From Orientallactaga sibirica (taxonomy: Eukaryota > Chordata > Mammalia > Rodentia > Dipodidae): a stretch of 64,000 nt of DNA. The notes under the pieces are model-generated. The model was not told the DNA's origin. It saw nothing but the letters and a program-made list of their open reading frames with translations, and ran no database searches. Shown one piece after another: positions 41,851 through 52,650 of this stretch. Location of the stretch: positions 930,001 to 994,000 of the forward strand of contig JAEOAD010002231.1 of the NCBI GenBank assembly GCA_036365145.1. Reading direction: 5' to 3'. The first letter of the stretch is position 1. Each line of letters opens with the position of its first letter. The position numbers and the translations under genes are program-made.

Positions 41851-42849
41851 TCAAGGTGAGCATTTTTAATCTCATGAAGTTAGGTAACTTTCAGTGGCCT
41901 GTAAAAGGTGGGTAGGATATTATGACTGAGGAACACACAGCACATCTTTCCAGGAAGCCTTAGTGGAGACATGTCCTCTAGACAGGAAATTGACCTGATA
42001 GGTGACCTTTTGAATGTCATCCTCAGCCCGGAGGTAGATTTGAACCCATTTAATATTACCCTCATTTGAGAGCAGCATGATGAATAGAAATGTTGGATAA
42101 TGACATTGAAAGTCCTAGTGAGATTAGATAAACCAGATCACATAACAACCTTTCTGTGAGGATTATGCAAGGATGGAGCAAACAGCCTCACCTAGCTTTT
42201 CTCTCTCTCTCTAGGTCAGTGCGCAGGGTTTCAGTCCTGTCAATTGCTCCAGAACCTGCTACGCATCAATTATTTGCTCTTTCCCTCTTAGGGTTGTGGT
42301 ATTTAGAAGAAGATACAAGTCATTCTGCAATGGAGGCTGAGTGTTCTGGGTACTCACTTCAATTCTCTGCTTCCATTTTGCTTCACAGACTTTTGTAATT
42401 AACAGAGGCTCATGAAACCAGGCCTGTGCCATGAACTTAAACCGAATGAGATATCAGTTCAGAGACTAGTTTGATGTTCTGCTGAGGTGTTGTATAAGTT
42501 CAAGTGTTCAAAAATATATAACTTGAAAAAAAAACATAGCATCAGCTTCAAATTGGTTCCTGAGGTATGCTTTTGAAAACTGGTTTGGGTCACACAGGCC
42601 AGGAAGAGAGAAAGAGAAAGAGAGAGAAAACTGGGTTATGTTTGATTTGATTCACTGCAGCTTTCAGGATTAAAGTTAAGTTAAAGTTATGGCATTGGCC
42701 ATTTTTGAGTGGAAAAGGAAAGTACTTTTCTAACTCAGAGATTTAGAAACTTGGGTGGGGAAAATACTCCCTCTGGCATGAAGGGGCACTTGAGACACAG
42801 ACAGTTAAATACCATGTTCCATAGATGATTAGAGATTACTTCATACAGT
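41851..42849. other. Single-copy DNA
   Basis: About 1 kb without a recognised repeat or gene. It includes a short purine run (aagagagaaagagaaagaga, 42605). Confidence 0.5.
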
Positions 42850-43198
42850 GTATGTGTATGTGTGTGGTGGGGGGTGCATGCATGTGTCTATGTGTGAGTC
42901 CTCAAACGTGTGCAGGTACTCATGGAGGCCACAGGTAAATGTCGGTGGTCCTCCACCTTATTCACTGACACACAGACTGTTGCTCTTAGAGCTCAGTGAT
43001 TTGACTAGACTAGCAAGTCAGTGTGCCCCACAGATTCCATATCTCCACTTTCTAAGCAATGGGATCACAGGCCTCCCCAGCACTGGGAGTCCAAGCATAT
43101 ACCACCATGTGTGGCATTGTAGGGGAGAACCAGGATGTCAACTCAGGTCTTCACACTTGCCTGGCAAACACTTTATTCAGTGAGCCATCTCTTCAACC
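42850..43198 (-). mobile_element. B3-like SINE
   Basis: tgtatgtgtatgtgtgtggt, actcatggaggccacaggta, then ccagcactgggagtccaagc and gtgagccatctcttcaacc. Confidence 0.75.
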
Positions 43199-43216
43199 TT
43201 TGATTGCTTAATACAT

Positions 43217-43429
43217 TTATTTACATATACATTTATTTGAGAGAGATAAAGAGGGAGAGAGAGAGAGAGAGAAAGATAATGAACATGCCAGGGCCTCCGA
43301 CCACTGCAAACGAACTCCAGATGCATGTGCCCCCTTGTGCATCTGGCTTAGGTGGGTCCTAGAGAGTCAAACCAGGATCCTTTGGCTTTGCAGGCAAACG
43401 CCTTAACCACTAAGCCATCTCTCCAGCCC
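43217..43429 (-). mobile_element. B2-like SINE, stack member 1
   Basis: atacatttatttgagagaga tail side, ggcctccgaccactgcaaac, ending gccatctctccagccc. Flanked by gcttaatacattt and cttaatacattt. Confidence 0.92.
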
Positions 43430-43439
43430 TTAATACATT

Positions 43440-43584
43440 TTTTTTTTAAGGTAGGGTCTCACTCTAGCATAGGCTGTCTGGGAACTCTCTCTGTAGTCTC
43501 AGGCTGGCCTTGAACTCACAGCTATCCTCCTACCTCTGCCTCCTGAGTGCTGGGATTAAAGGTGTGTGCCACCATGCCTGGACT
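43440..43584 (-). mobile_element. B1 SINE, stack member 2
   Basis: T run, aaggtagggtctcactctag, ending gccaccatgcctgga, then ctgcttaatacttttttt. Confidence 0.92.
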
Positions 43585-43599
43585 GCTTAATACTTTTTT

Positions 43600-43833
43600 T
43601 CTCTCTTTTAAAAAAATTATTTATTTATTTATTTGTATTTATTTATTTGAGACAGAGGGAAGAGAGAGAGAGGGAGAGGGAGAATGGGCACGCCAGGGCC
43701 TCTAGCTACTGCAAATAACTCCAGATGCATGTGCCACCATGGGCATCTGGCTTACATGGGATCTGGAGAATCAAACCTGAGTCCTTAGGCTTCATAGGCA
43801 TGCACCTTCACTGCTAAGCCATCTCTCCATCTC
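43600..43833 (-). mobile_element. B2-like SINE, stack member 3
   Basis: attatttatttatttatttg tail, ggcctctagctactgcaaat, ending gccatctctccatctcc, then tgcttaatacttttttt. Confidence 0.92.
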
Positions 43834-43848
43834 CTGCTTAATACTTTT

Positions 43849-43882
<34 letters not shown>

Positions 43883-44103
43883 CAAAATAGAGGGAAAGGA
43901 AGACAGATAGAGATGGGTGCTCCAGCAGCCTCTCAGCCGCTGTGAACAAAATCCAGATGCATGAGCCCCCTTGTGGTCAAGTGTGGCATTGTGCCTTTGC
44001 GTCACTTTGCATCTGGCTAAACGTGGGACCTGGAGATTGGAATTGGGTTCTTAGGCTTAGCAGGCAGGCGCCTTAACCATTAAGCCATCTCTCCAGCCCC
44101 TTC
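43849..44103 (-). mobile_element. B2-like SINE, CTCF-motif subfamily, stack member 4 (copy B)
   Basis: (GA)n tail side, agcagcctctcagccgctgt, ending gccatctctccagcccc. Target-site duplication gcttaatactttt at 43836-43848 and 44104-44116. This copy lacks the duplicated B-box segment seen in copies A, C, D and E. Confidence 0.93.
43963..43976 (-). promoter_or_regulatory. CTCF-like motif in SINE (copy B)
   Basis: gagcccccttgtgg; the reverse complement is ccacaagggggctc. Occupancy is not known. Confidence 0.5.
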
Positions 44104-44116
44104 GCTTAATACTTTT

Positions 44117-44558
44117 GAATAAGACTAGGAAGTATACTGTGTTACTAAATAGATTTTTGTATTCTATTTGTTCAACCTGAGATGAGATAATAATCAATAA
44201 CCCCTCTTGTACTAAGAGCAATTGGGACCCTGTTCATAGTGGCACATACCTATAATCTCAGAACTCAGGAGGCTAAGGCAGGAGGATCACAGGAGTGGGC
44301 TACATAGTGGACTTTGTTAAGAAGGAGGAGGAGGAGGAGGAGGAGGAGACAGAAGAGAATTTGTTGCTATTCAGCCAGTTCATCATCCTGTTGTTATGTC
44401 TAACAACTGCTTTGTCTGTATTTACATTAAATTAAAAAGTATCTAATTTCAAAAAGCTAGTTGTTTTAATGATATAAGAATATTCAAGTTTCACTTCTTA
44501 TGCTAGAAACTTGAGAAACTGATTTATTTTTCTTTTTGTTTTGTTTTGGTTTTGATTT
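44117..44558. other. Mostly single-copy DNA
   Basis: It contains a strongly diverged B1-like scrap at 44233-44320 (gtggcacatacctataatct) and a (GGA)n run at 44321-44349. No gene. Confidence 0.5.
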
Positions 44559-44724
44559 TGGTTTTTCGAGGCAGAGTCTCACTCTAGCCCAGGCTGACCT
44601 GGAATTCAGTATGTATGTTGTCTCGGGGTGGCCTCGAACTCACAGTGACAGTGATAGCGATTCTTCTGTCTTGGCTTCTGGCCTCCCAAGTGCTGGGATT
44701 AAAGGCATGTGCCACCACACCTGA
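44559..44724 (-). mobile_element. B1 SINE
   Basis: tttttcgaggcagagtctca to gccaccacacctgac, with a short internal duplication (cacagtgacagtgatagcga). Confidence 0.88.
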
Positions 44725-44749
44725 CTTAACTTACTTTATTTTTTGTTTT

Positions 44750-44902
44750 CACTTTTGGAGACAGAATCCTAGTACATAGCTCTGGTTAGTGTGGAACTTA
44801 CTATGTAAACCAGGCTCACCTCAAACTTAAATCAGTCCTCCTGCCTTGACTTCACAAGTCAAGATTATTTATAGGCATGCACCTCCACCACACCTGGCTA
44901 AT
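44750..44902 (-). mobile_element. B1-like SINE, old
   Basis: cacttttggagacagaatcc, then atgtaaaccaggctcacctc and tccaccacacctggct. Of an older type, closer to generic rodent B1. Confidence 0.65.
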
Positions 44903-44904
44903 AG

Positions 44905-44999
44905 TGATCACTGTGAGTTCGAGGCCAGCCTGAGACTATATAGTGAATTCTAGCTCAACCTGGGTTAGAGTGAGACGTGAGACCCTACCTTGAAAAATT

Positions 45000-45000
<1 letters not shown>
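44905..45000 (+). mobile_element. B1 SINE, 5'-truncated
   Basis: gatcactgtgagttcgaggc to gagaccctaccttgaaaa, followed by a (GA)n run at 45005-45045. Confidence 0.82.

Positions 45001-45004
<4 letters not shown>

Positions 45005-45045
<41 letters not shown>
45005..45045. repeat. (GA)n microsatellite
   Basis: About 20 repeats of GA. Confidence 0.95.
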
Positions 45046-45047
<2 letters not shown>

Positions 45048-45211
45048 TGTATTTTCAAATGGTCTTAAGCTATGATAGGTGTGAATTTTTTTTCCAACAA
45101 ATCTCAATGATAGAATTCAGCTGCTTTTGAAACACAATTTGGAAGCTACTTATTGAATAAGGGCAATTTGTTCTGTGTCCACAACAACACAAAACAGCTT
45201 CAAACATTTTT

Positions 45212-45340
45212 TAACTTTTATTTTATTTTATTTCATTTTTTATTGACAACTTTTTAAATTGTAGATAATATCCCATGGCACATCCCTCCCTCCCCCCATT
45301 TTCCCCTTCGAAACTTCACTCTCCATCATATCCCCCCCTT
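45212..45340 (-). mobile_element. Short L1 3' end fragment
   Basis: tttattgacaactttttaaa, then ccctccctccccccattttc and ctccatcatatccc. A target-site duplication ttcaaacattttt (45199-45211 and 45483-45495) encloses this fragment together with the next B1. Confidence 0.85.
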
Positions 45341-45344
45341 TTTA

Positions 45345-45482
45345 TCTTGGTTTTTCAAGGGCTGCACTCTAGCCCAGGCTGACCTGGAATTCACTCTGTA
45401 GTCTCAGGGTGGCCTCAAACTCACAGCAATCCTCCTCTGCTTCCCGAGTGCTGGGATTAAAGGTGTGCGCCACCACACCTAG
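45345..45482 (-). mobile_element. B1 SINE
   Basis: ttggtttttcaagggctgca to gccaccacacctagt. It lies at the 5' edge of the L1 fragment inside the same target-site duplication. Confidence 0.88.
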
Positions 45483-45495
45483 TTCAAACATTTTT

Positions 45496-45962
45496 AAAGT
45501 AGGTCAATGGAGTACTCTAAAGTTGTCTGGTATATGGTAACCTTCTTCTCAAATTCTCATGATAGTGGTCCCAAAAATGTCCTTAGAATTTCTGTCCATT
45601 TCAAGCAAGCCCCTTTAACTGGTGAGCCAGCTGTGTCTGACCATTTTAAAGCTGACTTTCAAGGAAAGCTGATGAAATCCTTTGTTTCTTGGAAATGCTT
45701 TAGACTGCCATGGAGTACAGCATAAAGAAGTCATTATTTTAGTTAGCTGCAAATGAAAAGTTTTAATAGTAAAGCCTCACATAATAAATACATTGTAAAC
45801 ACCTTCAAAAGCAGGACCCTGGAGGATTTTAGAGGAAAGAATTCATAAAAGATAACAGGAGTTTGCCGTAAGCCTGACTCTGAGGCATCAATATCCTATC
45901 ACTGATTCTACCAAGCCAGAGGAAGTATCAACCAGAAATTGGCCCCATCTATAAAATGAACA
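45496..45962. other. Single-copy DNA
   Basis: Nothing recognised. Confidence 0.5.
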
Positions 45963-46165
45963 GGGCTAGAGAGATGGCTTAGCAGTTAAGGCACTTTTAA
46001 GCAAACCAAAGGACCCAGGTACCCATAAAGCCAGATACACAAGGTGGCACATGTGTCTGGATTTTGTAGTGGCTAGAGGCCTTGGCATGCCCATTCTCAT
46101 TCTCTCTCTGTCTCTTTCTCTCCCTCTCTCTCAAATAAATATATAAATAAATAAAATAAAATATA
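45963..46165 (+). mobile_element. B2-like SINE
   Basis: agggctagagagatggctta head, deleted near the B box, (aaat)n tail. Confidence 0.88.
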
Positions 46166-46403
46166 AGAAATTTACTAGTCATGGATCCACTCTACTTTCT
46201 CTGACTTGGGGAAATAAAGCTCACATGTCAACACTTGGGTAGAATGGATGGCTCTAGAAACAGTCCTCTGACTATTTGATTACTGGAGATAAGCTTGTTT
46301 GGCCTAAGGAAGAACCATCCACAAGCAAATTCATATTATGCTTGTCCATAATGGCCTTTCCTTGCAAAACAAACAAACAAAAAACAAACAAACAAACAAA
46401 CAA

Positions 46404-46575
46404 AAACTTACCTACAAAACCAAAGCACCCAGGCTTGATTGTCCAGGACCCACTTAGCCAGATGCACAAAGTGGCATATGCATCTGAAGTTTGTTTGCAC
46501 TGGCTGAAAGCCTTGGTGCACCCTTCTCTCTTTCTCTCTCTCTCTCTGCTTCTTTCTTTCTCTCATAAATAAATA
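46404..46575 (+). mobile_element. B2-like SINE, 5'-truncated
   Basis: Starts at aaaacttacctacaaaacca after an (AAAC)n run (46370-46403). It ends (tc)n then ataaataaataatatatata, followed by a (TA)n run. Confidence 0.82.
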
Positions 46576-46615
46576 ATATATATATACACATATATATTTA
46601 TATGTATATATATAA

Positions 46616-47160
46616 AAGAAGTGCCCAAAAGTACCCTGAGGATTGTGCCCTTATAGAGTGGCTCAAGAAGGTGTCATGGGGATGGGTGGAATGTGCAAGA
46701 AGATGCCTAACAAAGGGGGCCTGAATCTCCTGATGTCATGTCACCTAAGGGCAGAGTGCCCATTAAAATATTAATCCAGCTTAAGGAAAAGGACAGGGCT
46801 CAACAGATGACTGAGACGTGGTTTAAGATGGATTTTTTAATAATTTATTATTTTGTTTATATTATTCTAATTTTACACTTTTAAAAGCAGATCCAGATTA
46901 TTAGCAGTAGGAAAACTTTTCTTTGTTTCTTGAGTTGGTAGAAGAGGGTTTGGGTTATTTATTGTTGTTTTGTGCAGAAGCCTGGTTATGATGAGGGATC
47001 GTTCTTTGGTTGGTTAGGTACATGGTGACAATAAATTTGATGTTTTTCTCTCTTTTATTTGTCTGTCATTCTTGTGAGATGATAATTTTGCTGGTCTTTC
47101 ATTTTTCATGAGTAAATGTTTAGATGCTTTTCTGTTGACAATCATCCCAATAACTAAGAG
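46616..47160. other. Single-copy DNA
   Basis: Nothing recognised. Confidence 0.5.
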
Positions 47161-47255
47161 TTTTTCTTTTCTTTTCTTTTCTTTTCTTTTCTTTTCTTTT
47201 CTTTTCTTTTCTTTTCTTTTCTTTTCTTTTCTTTTCTTTTCTTTTCTTTTCTTTT
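47161..47255. repeat. (TTTTC)n microsatellite
   Basis: About 95 bases of perfect cttttcttttctttt, on the tail side of the following minus-strand B1. Lys/Glu-rich open frames here are artefacts. Confidence 0.95.
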
Positions 47256-47393
47256 GCAAGGTTGGATCTCACTCTAGCCCAGGCTGACCTGGAATTCTCT
47301 TTGTAGTATCAGAGTGGCCTTGAACTCATGGTGATCCTCCTACCTCTGCCTCCCGAGTGCTGGGATTAAAGTCGTGCACCACCACGCCTGGCT
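47256..47393 (-). mobile_element. B1 SINE
   Basis: gcaaggttggatctcactct to caccaccacgcctggc, preceded by the (TTTTC)n tail. Confidence 0.9.
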
Positions 47394-47395
47394 TT

Positions 47396-48560
47396 TTTTT
47401 TTTTTTTTTTAAATTTAACGAGTAACTATGGATGAGGAAAACTGGGTCTAGGGTCTATTTCATTAGCTTCCTTTACACCTCAGAGATTTGTGTGTTCAAC
47501 ATATACATGACTTTAAGGGTTCTCTGGAGACTGTGGAGGACCTACTCTCAGAGAAATAGCATTGGCGTAGTAATAGATTATGTCAGTTCTTTTTTCTACC
47601 ATGCTATAAACTAAAAAGTTGAATTTTCCAGCTTAAAAACACACACACACACACACACAAAACCAACGGGAACTTGAATGTTTTGATCGTTAGTCCCTTG
47701 AGCCTTGTACTCTGTTTGGAGTTTTATTTTCCCATCCCTGATCCAGCCAGAAGTTCTTTGTCTGCAATTCAATCTCTATTGCTTTAATCATTTTGGATTG
47801 TACTGATGGCTTCTCCATAATAAAAGAAATGGGGAGCCAAGCTTGGCATGGGACAAGTCTTCAGCTGCATTAAGACTTTACATATGAATTGTCTACCCAC
47901 AAAAGGGCCCACTGTCAGATTAAATTAATGAGCTGCATGTTTTAATCATTAAGGTAATAGCAATATGTGGATTTTTTTGCCTCTGTTTTAATCATTTCTA
48001 TGTTTTTGTTTTTTACCAGCAAGCTCATCAAATGCTTTCTTTTGAGATGTTTTTCCATTTCATTGCAGAGAATAGCTTCTATGTGGGGCAGAAATAAATG
48101 CCTCAGAGTTTTAAGAAACCATAAATAGCTTCAGGGCTTAGCGAAATTTATAGCTATGTCTTTGTCCTTCAATGCCAGCATTTAGAGGGACAAGTCTGTG
48201 GCCACTATTGACAAATGGAAGCAGCATGACTCCAGACTGGCAAGGAGTTGAAGGGTAATGGGTGAATCTTAGGGCTTAGCGGCAGAGGTGGAAATAGATT
48301 TATTCTGAGGACCACGGGTAGCAGTTAGACCAGGTGAGTTGAAAGGGATACTGCTGACTAAGCCAGTGGGGGCTCTGATCCCTTTGTCTCCTCTGGAAAT
48401 GGCTTTGTACAGACTTTCAACTTACAGACTGGTATCTGTGCGGCAGATGTTTGCAAGGGCACTTGCTGTTCTCAGATGCATCCATGGTGAGCAGATCAGG
48501 GCACAATGGATGCCCCACATCTGATTTTTCTAATCAACAAGTCTTGTTTCAGAAAACACA
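47396..48560. other. Single-copy DNA, candidate conserved non-coding
   Basis: No repeat except an (AC)n run (47640-47659). The AT-rich homeobox-like block around 47920-47970 (ttaatgagctgcatgtttta) stands out. No coding signature. Confidence 0.45.
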
Positions 48561-48769
48561 GGTGAGGTTAGAGAGATGCCTTAGCAGTTAAGGCACATGC
48601 CTGCAAAGCCTAAGGACCTAGGTTCGAATCCCCAGCACGCATGTAAGTCAGCTGTACAAGGTGAACACATGCATCTGCAGTTCATTTGCAGTGGCTAAAG
48701 GCCCTGGTGCACTTATTCTTTCTCTCTTTCTCTCTCATAAATAAAAATAAAATACTTAAAAAAAAAAAA
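48561..48769 (+). mobile_element. B2-like SINE
   Basis: gaggttagagagatgcctta head to a long A tail. The flanks agaaaacac and agaaaacat form the target-site duplication. Confidence 0.9.
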
Positions 48770-49239
48770 GAAAACATGGATGGATAGGTTTTAGTTCCAT
48801 TTTTCTCAAATGTTTAGGCTGTACCCTATGTGAAGTCTATAACATAGGTCCAAAAATGAGAAAACTTTCAGTTCACTAGCTATAGTATCAGGGCAATGTC
48901 AAGCAGCTGACACCAATGACTGACTGCTCACAGAATTTTCTCTGTGAACATTGCTGTATGTTCCTGTGCCTCCACAACCTTTGTTCCACAGACCAAACAT
49001 AACTCCTCACATATGAGTGACAGTATATTACATCACTTGACTGCAGGCTTCTGGACAATAGGGCCAGCGACAGTCCCCCATGTGGTCCTCAGAAGACTGG
49101 AGAACAGAATCACTCATGGTTAGTGGAGGGACCAACAGAGAGGATCTACTTTCCTTTCTGGGAACCTGGGGCAGGAGGCTCAGACCAAAAAGTGTTTGGA
49201 GTAGGTTTAGAAATACGAAATGTTAGCTGAGGATCAATA
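48770..49239. other. Single-copy DNA
   Basis: Nothing recognised. Confidence 0.5.
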
Positions 49240-49310
49240 CTCTCATTTAACAGATGAGAAAAGTGAGATCCAGAGAGGCCAATGACACATCCAGGTCCCT
49301 TACCTGGTTG
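49240..49310 (-). mobile_element. MIR-like relic
   Basis: tttaacagatgagaaaagtg and gatccagagaggccaatgac match the MIR core on the minus strand. Confidence 0.6.
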
Positions 49311-49565
49311 GAAAGAGCGAGGATGGGAAGGCTTGAAAGCAGCATTTACCAGAGGGCACATGCTCAGTCTGATGTGGCAGCTACAGCCTCATGTGGATGG
49401 TGGAACCATGAAATGTGGCAAGAGGGACTGGGAATTGAATCTGAAATTGCACTCAATCTTTTTTTTTTTTTTTAAACAGAAGCAATAGAAAGTATTTTTC
49501 CATCAAAGCAAATTTTGCTGCTTTTGTAGAATCACCTTTATATTAACCATTAAAATTTAGTGTTT

Positions 49566-49786
49566 AGGGCTGGAGAGATTAGCGGTTAAGCACTTGCCTG
49601 TGAAGCCTAAGGACCCTGATTCGAGGCTCGATTCCCCAGTATCCACGTAAGCCAGATGCACAAGGTGGTGCCTGTATCTGGAGTTTGTTTGCAGTGGCTG
49701 GAGGCCCTGGTGTGCCCATTCTCTCTCTCTTTCTGTCTCCTGTCTGTAACTCTCAAATAAATAAAAATAAAAATAAAAATATTTTT
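49566..49786 (+). mobile_element. B2-like SINE with target-site duplication
   Basis: gggctggagagattagcggt head, aaggaccctgattcgaggct marker shared with the copy at 28 bp. The target-site duplication aaaatttagtgttt flanks it. Confidence 0.92.
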
Positions 49787-49801
49787 AAAAATTTAGTGTT
49801 T

Positions 49802-50212
49802 GAATTGAAACATGCTATAAGTATGCAATACACACTGGATTTTGAAGGCAGGATAAAAACAAAAATATAAACTGTCTTGTTAATAATTTTTATATTGATT
49901 ACATGTTACAATTATAATATTAGGCATATGCAGATTTAAGTAGAATACAATGTTAAAATCACACTCACCTATTCCTTTCTATAGATTTTTTTTTTCCTGG
50001 TTACTAAAATAATTTAGTTGCATGTGGTGGCTCATGCCTGCAATCCCAAATTGGGATTTAGGGTGACACTCTATCTCATAAAACAAAACAAAAAAATTTT
50101 TTAGTGGCACATGTGGCTTGCATTCTATTTCAATTGCATCGTGCTGTGCTAGCTTCCAGAGACGGTGCATTTCAGTTCTCCGTGCAGCAGCACGCCTTGC
50201 GATCACTTGCTT
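49802..50212. other. Single-copy DNA
   Basis: It includes a badly decayed B1-like scrap near 50018-50080 (catgtggtggctcatgcctg). Otherwise nothing recognised. Confidence 0.5.
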
Positions 50213-50265
50213 CAGCTTACAGGTGAGGAAAGCTAGCCTGAGAGAGGTTCAAGTATTGTAGACCA
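50213..50265 (-). mobile_element. MIR-like relic
   Basis: gcttacaggtgaggaaagct and gagagaggttcaagtattg match the MIR core on the minus strand. Confidence 0.5.
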
Positions 50266-50928
50266 CAGGAAATGGCAGGCCTGTTGATGTTCTAGGGACA
50301 TTTCTGGCCTGAGATTATTTTATTATTGTTGTTATTTTTGTACTACTTGGTCAGAGCCTCAGTACCTAAATCTGCTGTATTTCAGATTTATGACGCTGAG
50401 CTATAGATTCTAGCATAGCAATTCTTCATAGGAGAGGAGAGAATTCTCTTGGCTTACCATTGAAACCTTCAGAAGGGCCAACCTTGAGGCACTTATGCTC
50501 TACTTTATGTTTGTCTCCTTCCAAACATTCTGCAAACTAAACACACAGAATTAATTAATGTCTGGGAATTTTCTCATACATTTATTGGCTTTGATTTTCA
50601 ATGCACTTTTAAAAATGGGTTTCTAGTCCAACAATTGTGCTTCTAATTACAATTATATACAAAGTCGATTTACCTTTTTAAACTGATCTATTTACTTTTC
50701 TCTGAGAAGTGGGTCATGTGTTTGAAATAAAATGGTTAGTTAACAATGATATTTGGAAAATGTTAAAATCTTTAAACAAATATTGTACTTTAACACTTTT
50801 ATTGTCCTTGTTTCTAGCATGCATACACTTTTTATCTAGGCTAAAAAAAAGTTAATCTGGCTTCCATTTGTAGGGGTTATCTTCCTGTACAGGCAGCCTA
50901 GATCATTCTTTTTTGAGACTTGGAAAAA
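50266..50928. other. Single-copy AT-rich DNA
   Basis: No repeat recognised; no gene. Confidence 0.5.
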
Positions 50929-51071
50929 TTTTTTTTTCGAGGTAGGGTCTCACTATCCCAGGCTGACCTGGAATTCACCATGTAGTCTGAGGGTGGTCTC
51001 GAACTCATGGCGATCTTCCTACCTCTGTCTCCCAAGTGCTGGGATTAAAGGCATGTACCACCACACCAGGC
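50929..51071 (-). mobile_element. B1 SINE
   Basis: tttttttcgaggtagggtct to accaccacaccaggc, with a short deletion in cactctagccc. Confidence 0.9.
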
Positions 51072-51788
51072 TCAACTTCTATACTTTTATTATCTTTGTT
51101 CACACATGGCTAAAAATCCTGGGAGTGGGAAGGAATCTCAAATTCAGGAAACCATTCGCACCACTTTTCATGGAAGGGTAGTGGGACTGTCTCAAAGACA
51201 CCTTGATTTACATAGACTTTGGAGTCTCAACTATAAAAGGAGTCAGTGTCATTTCACGCGATTGTACTGACCGTCAATAGAGGGCGACAGAGGATGACAA
51301 GTAATTACTGATAATGGCTTTGGCTTATTTCCTTGGCTCAATGTGCTTCTTCAAAAAAATGAAATAAAATAAAATAAAAACTTTGAAAAGTCACCCTTAC
51401 ATCTTGCAAAGAGAATAATCAGTATTTCTGTCCAAATGTTTAATGTCATTTCTGTCTGTCTAAGCATAGCCACGCCGAGCGGGTGTGGAGTATGGGTGGT
51501 CTCTCAGTGCAGAAAACAAACTTTCTTTAAACCTCCCTCTATCAAGGGACACGGTCCGTGTTTCTGTCCCCAGTGAGCACATTCGAACTCTGTCCATCAT
51601 CTTGACTTTCACCGGCATCTTTAATTATTAGTGACTTAAGTCTCTTCACTGGGAAATAAGTTGATGCAGCAAACGCGGAAGCTCCAGCGCGGGGTCTGCA
51701 TACTGTTGTCTCTGGGGGAATTAGGGAGTGAGATGGGCCTGCAGGTGTGCAACCTGTGGTTTTGTGGGCAGTAGAGTCATTAGCGCAA
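51072..51788. other. Single-copy DNA with CpG-bearing segment
   Basis: No repeat recognised. It has more CpG than its surroundings near 51465-51490 and 51675-51700 and a CTCF-like motif at 51274. No gene. Confidence 0.5.
51274..51287 (+). promoter_or_regulatory. Weak CTCF-like motif in single-copy DNA
   Basis: tcaatagagggcga agrees with the CTCF core pattern at about 11 of 14 positions. It is outside any SINE. Confidence 0.3.
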
Positions 51789-51791
51789 CAA

Positions 51792-51838
<47 letters not shown>
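51789..51838. repeat. (CA)n microsatellite
   Basis: About 25 repeats of CA. Confidence 0.95.
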
Positions 51839-51840
<2 letters not shown>

Positions 51841-52463
51841 GTGCAATTGAGCCTGGGGTCTGAAGACAGAATGGGTATTAACCCGCTGAAGTAAGAATGG
51901 TTAAGGAAGATAGGGGCCCCAGAAAGCAGGAGGGGCTAAAGCCTGCAGGAAGCAGGGTACCATCCCCAGGCACTTGGCATGGAGCAGAGTTTGATTTTGG
52001 TTACACGCACAATGCAAAGCCCTTGAGCAGGTGACAGGATTGGATTTATGTCTCTAGAAAGATCTCTCTACCTGTGTGTGGGAGGTGGAGTTGACAAGGA
52101 GATGACTGCAGCAGAGTGGATGAGAGGCGGTGTCTTGGACCAAGGGAATGATGAAAATGAAGACCCTGCTGGGAATGGGAAAAAAATGAGCAGTCATGGC
52201 AGAGACTTGGTGGTGAGGCAGACGATATTGTTAAAGACGACCTGTGGATTTCTGGCGGGCAAAGCGCACACTTCAGGTTAGCGGAACTCAGAGAACACAG
52301 TTTAGGGAGTGTTGTCTTCCGAATGTGCTGTGGAAATCAAGAATTTAAACTTTAGGCAGTAACTTCTTGGGCGGCCCTGGTCCTGCCTGGTGGTCTTGGC
52401 AGCAGACCTCCAGACTTCCCTGTCGTTAAGTGAATATTCCAAACAGAACTGGGAATGGGCAAA
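51839..52463. other. Single-copy DNA
   Basis: Nothing recognised; open frames lack any signature. Confidence 0.5.
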
Positions 52464-52650
52464 GTGGTAGCTAAAAACATAACCAGTATCTGCGTATACA
52501 TGTTTGTATGCATGTATAGCCATGTGGTAGCTAAATACACAGCCAATACCCATGTACCCATGTATGTATGTGTCCATGGCAATGTGGTAGCTAATACATA
52601 GCCAGTACGCATGTACTTATGTATGTATGTATGTATGTATGTATGTATGG
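52464..52650 (+). repeat. 60-bp tandem repeat, three copies, ending in (GTAT)n
   Basis: The gtggtagctaa marker is at 52464, 52524 and 52584, exactly 60 bases apart. Each copy continues through a 'cagccagtac'-like block into 'catgtatgtatg'. The last copy has expanded into (GTAT)n at about 52611-52650. Confidence 0.9.

Noticed and set aside
47014..47259. Lys/Glu-rich 81-codon frame on the minus strand
   Set aside because: Translation of a (TTTTC)n microsatellite.
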